Assembly: GCA_038380435.1 (NCBI GenBank)
Contig: JAWZYU010000120.1
Span: forward strand, 434,001-498,000
Direction of reading: 5' to 3'
DNA: 64,000 nt
From: Ryuthela nishihirai
Lineage: Eukaryota; Arthropoda; Arachnida; Araneae; Heptathelidae
In this document: positions 10,492 to 21,431 of the stretch, piece by piece
Position numbering within the stretch: position 1 is the first letter of the stretch
How the letters are laid out: every line of letters begins with the position of its first letter
Position numbers and translations under genes: made by a program
Notes under the pieces: generated by a model
What the model saw: only the letters and a program-made list of their open reading frames with translations
What the model was told of the DNA's origin: nothing
Database searches by the model: none

Positions 10492-10669
10492 TTAAGTTTC
10501 TGTGACGAGTAAATTGATTATAGAAGGATTAAACGGAATATAATCAGTGTGATTTGATTAGGAGTGTAATTTGTGCCCTAAGCTTTTGAAGTACTATGTA
10601 ACAGTGCTAAGTTTCTGTGATGAGTGAATTGATTATAGAAGGACTAAACAAAATATAATCAGTGTGATT
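10492..10669 (+). repeat. 115 bp tandem duplication, second unit split by a LINE
   Basis: Unit 1 (about 10,493-10,608) runs from TAAGTTTCTGTGA to ATGTAACAGTG. Unit 2 begins at about 10,609 and breaks at 10,669, then resumes at 21,700-21,751 after the I-clade LINE. Joining the two halves of unit 2 gives a sequence that aligns with unit 1 throughout. This is independent proof of the insertion site. Confidence 0.8.
10657..10669. repeat. Target-site duplication, left copy (AATCAGTGTGATT)
   Basis: The 13 bp AATCAGTGTGATT is repeated at 21,686-21,698, directly after the LINE's 3' tail. One more C may belong either to the duplication or to the element's C5 start. The undisrupted duplicate unit nearby carries the same 13 bases once. 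Confidence 0.9.
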
Positions 10670-11333
10670 CCCCCTCGGTGTGAGCGCCTGTACGTGGTGA
10701 GGGGGACCACCCTGTGAAGGTTCCCGCTGGCTCGGTTACCTTTGCAGGGTCATAAACGCTCGCCCGTGTGTTTGCCGTGCACGGAGACCCGTGTCCCTGG
10801 AAAGGAGGATCCTGGCAGTTGCTCAGGGGTCCCCGTCTTCTCTCCCCAGCTCATGACTGGTGGGGTCCCCTTTGGCCATATTGCCATTGGGGAGCCTGTC
10901 TGTCGCGGGGCTGGGCAGCGACTTCCGGTGCCGCTGCTATACACTGCTTTGGCCTCTGCTTCAGGTAAACGGGAGGTCCTGGGGTGGCCCCCTCAGGATC
11001 AATCGGCTGGTGGGCTGGTCCTGCTAGGATCAACTATGCAGATCGGTGAGTAACCTTGTCCACCGATCGGACAACGGTTTGCGAGTTTCCCCACACATTT
11101 ACTAATTTTGCAGTTTTCTTTCTTTTGTGTGGCCAGCTCTTGCCTCACACTTTATTGCTTTGTTGCTTCTTTTCTTTTGTGGGAACTCCGACGAGTTTCC
11201 CACCACTTATCTTTTTCTTTTCTTTTTGTTTTGTTGTGCGGGCTTGGCTCACTGCCTGTATGGGTATGGTGCCCGGGCAGCCCTGGCGCCCGACTGGGCG
11301 TCCCCTTGTTGGACTCCATGGTGGGTGGGGACA
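10670..11333 (+). promoter_or_regulatory. 5' UTR / presumed internal promoter of I-clade LINE copy 1
   Basis: This 664 bp GC-rich leader is shared with copy 2 (23,448-24,097), including CCCCCTC(G/A)GTGTGAGC and CTGGCGCCCGACTGGGCG. Full-length LINEs usually carry an internal promoter here. That is inferred from the family, and I saw no core promoter motif. Confidence 0.45.
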
Positions 11334-12578
11334 ATGGACACTGAATTTTCTAAAACAAACATGAGTTCCACAACTCAAAATTCATCGGTCAATGCCGCCA
11401 AGAGGGCTCGCCATGAACCCCCAACTTCTTTGTCTTTGCCTTCGTCTTCGTGTGTGTCTCCATCTCCGAAGTTCCTGATCATCAACTCTACAGGTGATCA
11501 GGTTCTTGGAGACATGTCCCCTTTTTTTTATAAATAAGGGTATTCTAGGTCTTGCGGGAGAGCCGAAATCTGGTGACTTGCAGGTGGAGACTGTGTGCTC
11601 CAAGCATTCGGAGCTTCTATTAAAGGTTACAGCGATTGGTGGAGTGGCTGTCGAAGTCACTCCACACAAGACACTCAATTCCTCCCGGGGTGTGATCTCC
11701 GAGTGGGGCCTCCTCAAGGTTTCTGAGAAGGAAATCCTCTCAGAGTTTTCGGCCCAGGGAGTGATTGCAGTCCACCGGGTTTCTTCACGCCGTAATGGAA
11801 AGTTAGAGCCCAGCCGGGTACTTATTCTAACTTTCAACACACCACGCCTGCCTACTTCCATCAAGGCAGGATACTTACACTGCGAGGTGCGGCCATTTAT
11901 CCCCAATCCTCTGCGTTGCTTTCAATGCCAGAGGTTTGGCCATGCCCGCACCGCATGCCGGGGCAAGCCCACCTGTGCTCGTTGTGGCAGTCAGGATCAC
12001 CTTGAACCTGACTAAACAGCAGAAAAGGCATGCTGTGTAAATTGCTGTGGTGAACATCCGGCGTACTCCCGCGACTGTCCGAAGTGGCTGGAGGAGAAAG
12101 AGGTACAGCGCCTGAAGACCCTCCACAACATCAGCTATCCAGAGGCGAGAAAGCTCGCTGCACCGCCTGCCCCACCTGGCAAGGTCTCCTATGCCGGTGC
12201 GGTGGTCGGAAAGCCTGTCGTTAAGATGGCTTCCGTGGTGGTGCAGACCGACATCAGCGTTCCACCAACTGAATCTTTCTCGCCTGCTGCGAAGTACCTC
12301 TTGACGCAGGCGAAGCCGACGTCGGTGTCAATCTCGACATCGACACCGGTTTCTATTCCTGTGTCTGTACCTTCCACTTCCACCTCCGGAAGACAAAATC
12401 CAAGGGGCCCCGGCCGGGGCCCAAAGAGAAAATTTTACCTCCTCGTTCGGCGGTCTCTGATCCATGTTGCTCGGACGACTCCGAGGACATGGACACCGAC
12501 AGCCCCATTTTTACAAAACCGTCGCTGGCGACGGTTAAAATAAATCGAAAGTCGTCCGCCAATTCTTCAAATACCTGA
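11334..12578 (+). pseudogene. I-clade LINE ORF1 (Gag-like, CCHC zinc knuckles), copy 1
   Basis: The start is the ATG of MDTEFSKTNMSS. The protein is nucleic-acid binding and would coat the LINE RNA. A central domain (VAVEVTPHKTLNSSRG, ISEWGLLKVS) precedes three CCHC-type knuckles: CFQCQRFGHARTAC, CARCGSQDHLEPD followed by a stop, and CVNCCGEHPAYSRDC. A T-run near 11,520 has expanded, giving a frameshift and a TAA at 11,535. A TAA at 12,013 replaces the last Cys of knuckle 2; copy 2 has TGC there. A third lesion near 12,430 alters the C-terminus. ORF2 begins immediately after the end of this ORF. Confidence 0.8.
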
Positions 12579-12579
12579 G

Positions 12580-14049
12580 ATGGCCACACTCCTTCAATGC
12601 CACTGTCGTGGATTCCAGAGGAATATTGACGACATCAAGGTCCTCCTAAGAGCACACGAACCCCTCTGCGTGTGCCTTCAGGAGACATACTTGCAGACAG
12701 ACAACAATCCCACTATCCGGCACTTTTCTCTCGTTCGCCACGACCGGGATGGAGATGGTCCAGCCCACGGAGGTGTTGCCATCCTCGTGAGCAACCATTC
12801 TCCATTCCAGGTCATTCCCCTTACCACGAACTTAGAGGCGGTATCCATCCGCCTCTTTGTGGGATTTTCGTTGACTGTCTGTTCTGTCTATCTCCCACCC
12901 AGATGCATCGTTTTCCGGGACGACCTTGATGACCTAGTCTCGCAGCTGCCGTCCCCCTTCCTCTTCATGGGGGACTTCAACGGACACAGTCCACTTTGGG
13001 GCAGTGCTGACCCCAACGGGAGGGGCCGGGTCCTGGAGCAGTGACTCCTGGATCCTTCTCTCTCCCTGTTGAACACCGGTGTCAGTACTTACTTTCATTC
13101 CCCAACCCGCTCTTTCACTGCCATTGACCTCACCATCTGCTCCTCCTCGATCCTTCCACTCTTTACATGGGAGGTCGAGGACAATCCATATGGAAGCGAT
13201 CACCTCCCCATGGTGTGCGCCATCTCTCGTGGGGGGCCTTGCAGCCCTTCGCGTGTCTCCCGGTGGAGGCTTGATCGGGCTGACTGGAGTGGCTTCGAGC
13301 TCTTGTCTGAGCTTCATGAACACTCTATCAGCCAGGAGCCCATCAATGTCGCAGTGGCGGAGTTGACGGACTGCATCGTCCATGCAGCTGCCTCTACTAT
13401 TCCTCAGACCTCGACTCGGTTTCCACGGTTCCCAAAACCGTGGTGGAATCCCGACTGCACCGCAGCTAGTAAGGCTCAGAACAAGGCTTGGGGGGTGTTT
13501 CGGAGATATCCGACGTCCCCCAACCTCGAAGCATTCAAACGCGCCAGGGCGAAAGCCCGTTTCGTCCGGCGCCAGAGCCAGAAGGAATCTTTGATGAAAT
13601 ATGCATCTTCTATCACCCGCACGACCAGTTCTAAGGTTGTGTGGGATAAGGTCCGGAAGATGGGTGGGAAGTACGTGTCCCACTCATTATCGATCCTGGA
13701 GCACAATGGACAGGCAATTGCTGATCCTCGTGCAATTGCCGACACTCTGGGGGAGTCATTCTCCTCCATCTCCTCATCTTCCTTGTACTCCCCCGAGTTT
13801 CTGGCCCAGAAGAGCAGGGCCGAACGCTCTCCGCTGTCCTTCCATTCGAATGGCCTGGAGTCTTGCAACAGGCCATTCACAGTGGAGGAGCTTCGCCTTG
13901 CTCTGCACACTTCTCGTGCATCTGCTGTGGGCCCAGATAATGTCCATTATGCCATGCTCCAACATCTCTCACCATCGAGTAAGGATCGACTGCTCCGACT
14001 CTTCAACCGTATTTTCATTGAGGAGCAGTTTCTGGACTCCTGGCGGGAG
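12580..14049 (+). pseudogene. I-clade LINE ORF2, endonuclease and N-terminal RT (copy 1, 5' part)
   Basis: The ATG lies one or two bases after the ORF1 stop. The AP endonuclease is visible as CRGFQRNIDDIK, CLQETYL (near residue 32), HGGVAILV, LFMGDFNGHSPLWG (near 128) and YGSDHLPMV (near 206). A TGA at 13,042 replaces Trp; copy 2 has TGG there. The frame then stays open through IADTLGESFSS to GPDNVHYAMLQHL and DSWRE, where the LTR element is inserted at 14,050. The role would be target nicking and the start of the RT domain. Confidence 0.8.
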
Positions 14050-14743
14050 TGTGATGCCCCATCGTTCACTTTTGCTTTACCTTAACCAGTTTTGTTTAAT
14101 TTACGTTATATTTATCATTTTGGGGATTTTTATTTCCTTTTCGGCATCACAGCACTCGTTTTCAAGTTTCTAGCAGTTGCGTACGCGCAACTCCGAACTT
14201 CCGACCGTAACCGTTAAAGCGCGTGCCAAGGACACACCCCCTCTTGCGTCATAGCTTGCGTCCTTCGTCATTGTATGCAAATGTCTTTCCCGGCATGCGC
14301 CGGCCCATTGTCAAAACCGTGACCTGCGAGTCACTGAGAGCACTAGAGCACTTGAGAGAAGCACTAGAGCACTTGAGAGCAGAGTTGTAGAGAGAGCAGA
14401 GAGATGTAGTAAGGTGCGTAGCACCGTGCGTGTAGCACAAGAGATGTTTTTTTATTGATGTCTTGGTGAGTTAATTATTTTGGAAATAAATCTATTTTGT
14501 TTTGTTATAAACTTTTGAGTCTATAGTTTTTTATCTTGAGCAACGCTAATTTAGGATCTTTTTTATATTAACTCTTATTTTGTTAAGAATCATTTTTGAC
14601 TCTTACTTATGAACGCTCGCTGGCATTTGAACCCTAAATCAACTTATTCTACATTTTGGCAATTTGTTAATTATTGCCTGGCGCCCGTCTAAGCTATCCG
14701 GAGCATAAAACTTAAAGTATTTTGCATTGTTTGGAGCGTTACA
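14050..14743 (+). repeat. 5' LTR of the Gag-only element
   Basis: This 694 bp LTR is near-identical to 18,509-19,192 except for one tract at 14,229-14,262. It contains AATAAA at 14,485, a POU-type octamer ATGCAAAT near 14,276, and a direct repeat of GCACTAGAGCACTTGAGAG near 14,339-14,382. The end is GCGTTACA. Confidence 0.9.
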
Positions 14744-14760
14744 GAGTCACATAAAAGAAG

Positions 14761-14779
14761 TGGCGCAGCGAACAGGGAC
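14761..14779 (+). promoter_or_regulatory. Candidate primer-binding site (tRNA-Lys-like)
   Basis: TGGCGCAGCGAACAGGGAC resembles the well-known tRNA-Lys primer site TGGCGCCCGAACAGGGAC, with AG in place of one C in the middle. It starts 17 bases after the 5' LTR, further than usual. The match to CGAACAGGGAC is exact. Lys priming is an inference. Confidence 0.55.
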
Positions 14780-15198
14780 ACGACAGTATTTAAAGATAGT
14801 ATATATATTTGTGGATAAATTTTGTATGATTGTCAAAGATAGTAATTTTTTGAGCTCAATAGTTGTATGTACTAGTTGTAGATTTAACGGCAGCTTAAGC
14901 CGAAAATTTTTGTTGAGCAAGTAGCTTAACATTTTTTGTGTATTATTCAAAGGTACTGAAGTTTCAGCGTAGATATTGCTGAATATTTAAGATATTTGTC
15001 GTATGTAATGATTAGAAGTGTCGGGACACACAAGTACGTAGGACGATAAGAAAAATTTTTTTATAAGCAAATTTATATTTTTGTAAAGCTTAGTTATAGC
15101 TTTAGTATTGTTGTATAGCAGTACCTTTGAGCGCTGCTCAAGATAAAAAAAAGGTTTTCAAAATTTCCAAAATTCAAAATTTCGGCAGACCGCTAAAC

Positions 15199-16288
15199 AT
15201 GTCTGCTAACAATATGGCCGATTCCGCCATAATGACTCCCGACATAGAAAGAGTAAAGGGTAAATTGCAAGAGGTAATTATGGAAGCAGAAGTGCTAATG
15301 AATCTGCTTGATGATAATCGGGAGAAAAGGGGAACAACAACAACCCCTAAATTTGCTGACAATGCTACGTCAGTTCACCAACGAAGAAACTTTGAACGTA
15401 AGGTTCCATTTTCTGTTCCGCCAGAAGCAAGCGATAGAACAGAGTATTTTAAACCGCCACAACGATCCTTATGTTAATTGGCCTTTACCTGAGATAAGGT
15501 TCGACGGTTCGAAACATCCGTCATCGTGGACATTTGTCAAGTCCATGGAGGAGCACTTCCGTTTACATGAAGTGCCAAGCAACAAAAAAGTTGTTTTAGC
15601 AGTATCTTGCCTAATTGGATGCGCTAAGCAATGGTGGAATAACGTAGGATGTCGTCATGGCATAGAACTTTGGGAAGAATTTAAAAACGAAATCATGGAC
15701 ATATATCCGGCTTATAATGATTTTACAGAACTAGCTACAGAGTTGTTTTCACGAAGACAAAGGGAAAGAGATGACATAGAAAAATTCATATGGGGTACAG
15801 TAGAATTATACCAGCTGTACGATGCTGATGCCGCTGAAATTGATATTGTAAATTGCATATTGTCTCAATTACTTTTTCCTATCCGAGAATTCCTAGAAAT
15901 ACGAAACGTGAATTCCGTTTCAGAGTTAGTCAAATTGGCTCGGCAATACACTGCAAGAAGAGAATCTGCAGCAAATACACATAACCAACAATGGATGCCA
16001 TTCCCGCCAAAGCAGCGATATCAGGTTGAGTCGCGTAGAATGACTCCCGCACGACCGGAATTTACACGGTCCCGACAATTTGCGCCGAACGCGCCTAGAA
16101 CTATAGAATATGAACGAAGTAGAGACTTTTTGCCACGTCAAGCTTCGAACCATAACACTAGACCTAAAACTTTGGTTAAACAAAAGAGAGAAACTATCAC
16201 TTGTAACTTTTGTGGCCGACTAGGACATATTGAGAAATACTGTTACCAAAGGAATGAAAATTCGGGAAACTTTCATCGGGATCTTTGA
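15199..16288 (+). CDS. Gag of the non-autonomous LTR element
   Basis: The first ATG is at 15,199 (MSANNMADSAIMTP). The N-terminal part reads in one frame to about 15,460, then needs a 1 bp shift (the first frame hits TAA at 15,475) to reach the long second frame. That frame has a capsid-like region with WPLPEIRFDGSKHPSSW, CAKQWWNNVG and a QRERDDIEKFIWG helix, a basic linker, and one CCHC knuckle CNFCGRLGHIEKYC near 16,201-16,242. It would form particles and package RNA. The frame ends at a TGA at 16,286, just after a GGGAAAC heptamer. Apart from the shift near 15,460 the frame is clean. Confidence 0.75.
16264..16270 (+). promoter_or_regulatory. Canonical -1 ribosomal frameshift heptamer GGGAAAC
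   Basis: GGGAAAC lies in the correct phase: the gag codons here are GGA (16,265-16,267) and AAC (16,268-16,270), so the heptamer reads G GGA AAC. It is 15 bases before the gag stop. Slipping back one base enters ORF2 at CTT (16,270), and that frame is open to 16,953. The same heptamer is used at gag junctions in several retroviruses. A downstream pseudoknot was not assessed. Confidence 0.65.
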
Positions 16289-16953
16289 AGCGAGAGGCCA
16301 AGGTTCCTCAACAAAAGCCCTCTCAGGAGTTATGCCTTGCCACTATGGCTTTACCTTTTGTTACTGATTGCCACGAAGTAACTAAAATAACAGATCGAAA
16401 CGATACAGAAGTCGATCTTCCATTTGCTAAGGAACAAGTTTTCGATGGTACTAATGACGAATGTCAATTGACAGTGCAGCCGCGGTCCCGTGGACTTTTT
16501 GACTTACCTTGTCCAGAACAGATTATTTCAGAAGCACCTATAAAATGTCCCGTTAGTGCAAATAATGAGTGTTTAAATAACGAAGTTTGTGAAGTAGAAG
16601 AATCGTATGAGGAAGCCGTTTTTGAAAAGGTTTTTAAAGTAGAAGTTTTAAAAGAAAGTAATAATAATGAAAATAATTTTGAGTCTGATTTAAGTGAAGA
16701 AAAAACCAACCAAGAAGTTGTGCCGACCGCAAGTATTCCTGACAAGTCTGGAGGTCCTCAACTATTAAAGCGTCATTTGGAGGCGGACACCAATAAGCCT
16801 AAAAAGTACGAGAAAAGTTTCTTCAAAAATCCGCACGGAGCAACGAAAAGCCGACGAAACGACCAGAGCCTGCAGAGCGACAACCGGCAGCGAAGCAGCG
16901 AACATCGGGAAGATGACGTCACGAGAGAGATCTACAGCGACGACTTGACTTGA
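16270..16953 (+). CDS. ORF2 of the non-autonomous LTR element, unknown acidic protein
   Basis: About 227 codons are open in the -1 frame relative to gag. There is no ATG near the start, so translation is most likely by frameshift as a Gag-ORF2 fusion. The middle is acidic (CEVEESYEEAVFEKV, NNNENNFESDLSEEKT). The end is basic and polar (KSRRNDQSLQSDNRQRSSEHRED). No protease active-site triad (D-T/S-G), RT or integrase motif was seen. It sits where protease/pol would begin and may be a relic or a replacement of that region. No function is claimed. Confidence 0.6.
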   Translation, partial: LSSGSLKREAKVPQQKPSQELCLATMALPFVTDCHEVTKITDRNDTEVDLPFAKEQVFDGTNDECQLTVQPRSRGLFDLPCPEQIISEAPIKCPVSANNECLNNEVCEVEESYEEAVFEKVFKVEVLKESNNNENNFESDLSEEKTNQEVVPTASIPDKSGGPQLLKRHLEADTNKPKKYEKSFFKNPHGATKSRRNDQSLQSDNRQRSSEHREDDVTREIYSDDLT

Positions 16954-18487
16954 ACGAGATCTTCAGTAACAACTTTACGTGAAGCCACCCAACGACGGTG
17001 GAAGGAGGAAACGGACTAGATGATTTATCGCCACGGAGTGCCAACAATGAAATTTAAGTATATTTTTCTTTCACTTGGCACTTGATTGAGTTATAAAATG
17101 TTTTTTTTTCTGGAATACATGAAGACGAAGAAGACGCCTTATTGTGAATTATATAGTTAGCGATGTTTAATTTCTTGTTGAAACTTTAGAGTTCGATATT
17201 TACTTTTGAAAAGTGAAATTTTTGTAGTTCGAGTTTATACTTGTGTGAATAGAATTTTTTTTTGCATTCTTGTTCATCGAGGTTCTAGTTATTGTATTTA
17301 CGTGAGTTAAAATGTATTTTTGTAGATTTTTTTCAGCTGACTGATAGCTGAAAATTTTGTAAGTCGATATTGGAAAGTTTAGAAATTGTAAAATGTTTCT
17401 GGATATGAATGAGAAGAGTGAAAGAGAATTAGTGATTTAAGAATTTGTATTGTAAAATAACGTGCATTCCAAAGTGAATTTATGTAAAAAAAAAAAGGAG
17501 ATTCATGTAAAAGTTATTGGATGAAATGTTATCATCGTATATTATAAATTATTTACACTCTTTTTTCTTTATTCTTAGATACGATTTATGTATATGTGTT
17601 TAAATCTGTTCAGTGTCATCAGTGATATTTATGTGTCAATGATACGTAATTTTTGGGGATGACATTGACAGTATTTATTGGTATATATAGATGATGACCA
17701 TGATGATGACTGCAGAATTTTGTTTTTTTTGTGTGTACCTTTTTAGAGCTGTCCCCAAATGGCCTAGTCTGATAACAGAGTTGTTATCAGCATAACTCCT
17801 TTGGGAGGGGGACGTTAGCTCTGAAGGGGGAGGTAACTAATGATTTTTTTATTTCAGCTAGATCGCGATTTCTGTGAATAGGAGAAGAATTAGCGGATGA
17901 TTACAATCCCGCTTGTTTGTAAATTTTGAATTTTCTTAGCTTTGCGTATTTGAATGTAATTAGGAGGAGATAACGGTGTTCGAATACCCGTTTTTTTTAT
18001 GTGATTTAGGAGAAGATTTAGCTTTCACGAATTTTTTATTGTGGTTAGGGGAAAAGCGGAAGTTATTACCCCGCTAACAACAAATGTAATGAATCACTTT
18101 TTCTTTTCATCTTTTTAACATTTATTAGACTTAGAAAGTTAGGAGTTGATTAACCTGTTTTTCTGTACAGTTCAAGATATGCCAATTTCGAGTTTGTATC
18201 AGAATGTGATACTAGTTAGACCGATGATGCTAGTATACAGTTAACTGTCACAGCCACTGGTATGTATTGACACTAGGTTAGCTGTTAAATACATATTTTT
18301 GTTAGGAGGAAAAGGGAGGAGGTACCTTTGGTTGTGCTGGAAAATTGTGTCAAAGTAAGAATAGTTCATCATATCAAAATTTGCGCTAGCATACTTTTAC
18401 TTATTTATGTTCAGCCATGTGTAAATGACGTAAGATGTGTCCTTTATTCAAAATTGCTCGTCAAAATTTGTTAGGTCAAACATTTTG
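16954..18487 (+). other. Noncoding 3' half of the Gag-only element
   Basis: About 1.5 kb of AT-rich DNA with no ORF worth reporting fills the space where pol should be. It holds a perfect stem (CTGATAAC ... GTTATCAG, 17,769-17,790) followed by TTTGGGAGGGGGACG (17,800-17,814) and GAAGGGGGAGG (17,823-17,833), which resemble the terminal polypurine tract. No trace of RT or integrase remains. Confidence 0.6.
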
Positions 18488-18496
18488 ACTCCCTTT

Positions 18497-18508
18497 GGAA
18501 GGGGGAGT
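18497..18508 (+). promoter_or_regulatory. Polypurine tract (plus-strand primer)
   Basis: GGAAGGGGGAGT lies immediately before the TG of the 3' LTR, the expected position for plus-strand priming. Confidence 0.75.
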
Positions 18509-19192
18509 TGTGATGCCCCATCGTTCACTTTTGCTTTACCTTAACCAGTTTTGTTTAATTTACGTTATATTTATCATTTTGGGGATTTTTATTTCCTTTT
18601 CGGCATCACAGCACTCGTTTTCAAGTTTCTAGGAGTTGCGTACGCGCAACTCCGAACTTCCGACCGTAACCGTTAAAGCGCGTGCCATTGTATGCAAATG
18701 TCATGTATGTACTTCGTCATTGTATGCAAATGTTTTTCCCGGCATGCGCCGGCCCATTGTCAAAACCGTGACCTGCGAGTCACTGAGAGCACTAGAGCAC
18801 TTGAGAGAAGCACTAGAGCACTTGAGAGCAGAGTTGTAGAGAGAGCAGAGAGATGTAGTAAGGTGCGTAGCACCGTGCGTGTAGCACAAGAGATGTTTTT
18901 TTATTGATGTCTTGGTGAGTTAATTATTTTGGAAATAAATCTATTTTGTTTTGTTATAAACTTTTGAGTCTATAGTTTTTTATCTTGAGCAACGCTAATT
19001 TAGGATCTTTTTTATATTAACTCTTATTTTGTTAAGAATCATTTTTGACTCTTACTTATGAACGCTCGCTGGCATTTGAACCCTAAATCAACTTATTCTA
19101 CATTTTGGCAATTTGTTAATTATTGCCTGGCGCCCGTCTAAGCTATCCGGAGCATAAAACTTAAAGTATTTTGCATTGTTTGGAGCGTTACA
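18509..19192 (+). repeat. 3' LTR of the Gag-only element
   Basis: This 684 bp LTR pairs with the 5' LTR. In place of the 5' LTR tract at 14,229-14,262 it has a different 24 bp tract (18,688-18,711), which creates a second copy of TTGTATGCAAATGT. The rest differs by only a few bases, so the insertion is young. Confidence 0.9.
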
Positions 19193-21431
19193 GGAGGCCA
19201 TCGTCTTGGCCTTCCCTAAGCCAGGAAAAGATCCCAAGATTCCTTCGAATTATCGTCCAATTGCGTTGACGAGCAGCGTCTGCAAGGTGTTGGAAAGGAT
19301 GGTAAATACCAGGCTGGTCTGGTATTTGGAGCATCACGGCCTTCTTTCCAACACCCAGTGTGGCTTTCGCAGGCACCGGTCTACTGTAGACCACCTGATC
19401 CGCCTCGAATCGGCGATCAGGAATTCTTTTTAACGTCGAGAGCACCTGGTGTCCATTTTCTTCGACATCGGAAAAGCGTACGACACGGCATGGAGATTCG
19501 GCATTATTCGTGACCTTCACAGCTTCGGCTTGCGAGGTCACATGCCGATCTTCATTGCAAACTTTTTATCTTCTCGTATTTTTCGAGTTCGTGTCGGCAA
19601 CACTCTGTCGCGGCCTTTCCCCCAAGAACAGGGGTGCCACAAGGCTGCGTCAGTGTTACACTTTTCACTGTCAAGATATATTCCATTACACGGCAACTTC
19701 CTCCGACTGAAGGCATTGCCCTTTATGTTGATCACTTTAGATTCTTTTGCTCATCGTCCAGCATGAGGGTCATTGAACGACAACTGCAAACTGCCCTGAA
19801 CAATCTCTCGGTTTGGGCGACGGCCAATGGGTTCCGGTTCTCCCCACAGAAGACCGCTTGTGTGCACTTTTGCCGCAAACGTAATGTTCATCTGGACCCC
19901 GAGCTGCGGCTCGGGGTAACATCATTCCAGTTGTGGCGGAGACCGAGTTTCTCGGTCTCATCTTCGACCGGAAATTGACATTTTTACCTCATATTCGACA
20001 TCTCAGGTCCAAGTGAACGTGGGCATTGAGCATCATCAAGGTCCTCTCCTCCCTCTCTTGGGGGCAGACCGATGTTCATTGCTCCGCCTCTACCGTGCAC
20101 TTGTCCAGTCGAAACTGGACTACGGATCCCAGGTGTATGACTCCGCCTGGGATTCGGTGGTGAAGGTGCTGGTCCCCCTCCATCATCAGGCCCTCCGTGT
20201 GTGCACAGGGGCCTTCCGCACTTCACCTGTCCACAGTCTCTACGTTGAGACCGATGAACCATCTTTATCTATTCGCCGTCAGCAGTTGTCCCTGCAGTAT
20301 GCAGCAAAATTGCGATCCTTGCCAGGCCATCCCACTTGGGACTGCGTTTTCAGTCCCAGGTGGGAAACGTTATACCAGAATCGGCCGACTGCCACTCTTC
20401 CTTTCGGTTTGCATGTCCGAGGTTACCTCCGAGACATCAACACCAGTCTCGATAGCATCGCACAGTCGACAGCTGAGCCACTTCCACCTTGGCTCGCTGT
20501 TTCCCCTTCCTGCGATTTTTCCCTGTGCAGGACGGGGAAGGCCTTTACACCCGACTGTGTGTACCGGCAACTCTTTGCCAGCCATTGTGCTGCACACCTG
20601 GACTTCTTGCCTGTCTTCACAGATGGCTCGAAGTCCGGCACTTCTGTGGAATCAGCCATGGTCTGCTGTGATGTAATCATTGCAGACCAGATCCCACAGC
20701 AGTGTTCCATCTTCACTGCTGAGTTGCATGCTATCAGCATTGCCTTGAACCACATAGCAGCTAAGCATCATCGTCGGTGTGTGCTTTACACCGACTCGCT
20801 TAGTTCGCCACAGGCTTTGATCTCAGTGAGGCATCGGCCTCACCCTGTTCTGTCCAAGATCCGCCAGCAGCTCCATCGTCTGGCAACCACCACCACGATT
20901 TTCTTCTGTTGAGTGCCTGGTCATGTCGGAATCAGGGGCAATGATTTGGCAGATTCTGCTGCCAGGTCAGCCATGCCCCTGTCCGACTCTCCGTTGCCGG
21001 TTCCCTATCTGGATTTCCGGCAGCGTTTTTCCACCGAGCTCCGGGTACAGTGGCAGAGATCTTGGTCAGAACAGCTTACCAACAAGCTCTTTGAGATCAA
21101 ACCTATCGTCAAACCATGGCAATCTTGTTACCGCAGGAATCGTAAGGAGGAAGTTGTCCTTGCTCGGCTCCGCTTAGGTCACTCGTTTTTAACCCACTCT
21201 TTTCTACTTAAGGTGGACGCAGTACCTAAGTGCGAGTTTTGTGACACCGTTTTAACTGTGAAACATATTTTAATTCGGTGTCCAGCTTTTAACCTTGAAC
21301 GTAAATTGTATTTTACTTTCCACAATTTTATGACTGAGCCTCTTACTCTCGGCCATCTTTTATCTGATAAATCGTTTTTAACTCCTGTTTTCGACTTTTT
21401 ACGTTTTACTGGTTATTTTACAGGTCTCTGA
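19193..21431 (+). pseudogene. I-clade LINE ORF2, RT, RNase H and C-terminal domain (copy 1, 3' part)
   Basis: This resumes ORF2 after the LTR insertion (AIVLAFPKPGKDP, YRPIALTSSVCKVLE, CGFRRHRSTVDHL). A frameshift in a T-run gives a TAA at 19,431. The RT catalytic box reads YVDH (19,724-19,735) where copy 2 has YVDD, so the second Asp is lost. RNase H shows VFTDGSKSG, AELHAISIAL and YTDSLSS; a TGA at 20,910 replaces Trp in the WVPGHVGIRGN block. A C-terminal CCHC (CEFC...HILIRC) ends the protein at 21,431. The domain order is complete, but the copy is dead several times over. Confidence 0.8.

Larger units (their letters stand above)
14050..19192 (+). mobile_element. Gag-only LTR retrotransposon (non-autonomous), nested in LINE ORF2
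   Basis: Two direct LTRs (14,050-14,743 and 18,509-19,192) begin TGTGATGCCC and end GCGTTACA. They are flanked by the 4 bp TSD GGAG (14,046-14,049 and 19,193-19,196). The uninterrupted target survives in LINE copy 2 near 26,876-26,885. Between the LTRs are a tRNA-Lys-like primer site, gag, a second ORF in the -1 frame, about 1.5 kb of AT-rich noncoding DNA and a polypurine tract. No protease, RT, RNase H or integrase motif occurs in any frame. It must borrow Pol from another element. Superfamily (Ty3/gypsy or other) is undetermined. Confidence 0.85.

Noticed and set aside
11127..11333. An N-terminal extension of LINE ORF1 upstream of 11,334
   Set aside because: The open stretch continues upstream but copy 2 shows no similar protein text there. 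It is T-rich 5' UTR sequence.
20423..20755. 110-codon minus-strand ORF over LINE ORF2
   Set aside because: Its paralog region in copy 2 has a different minus-strand ORF, while the plus-strand RNase H text is conserved in both.
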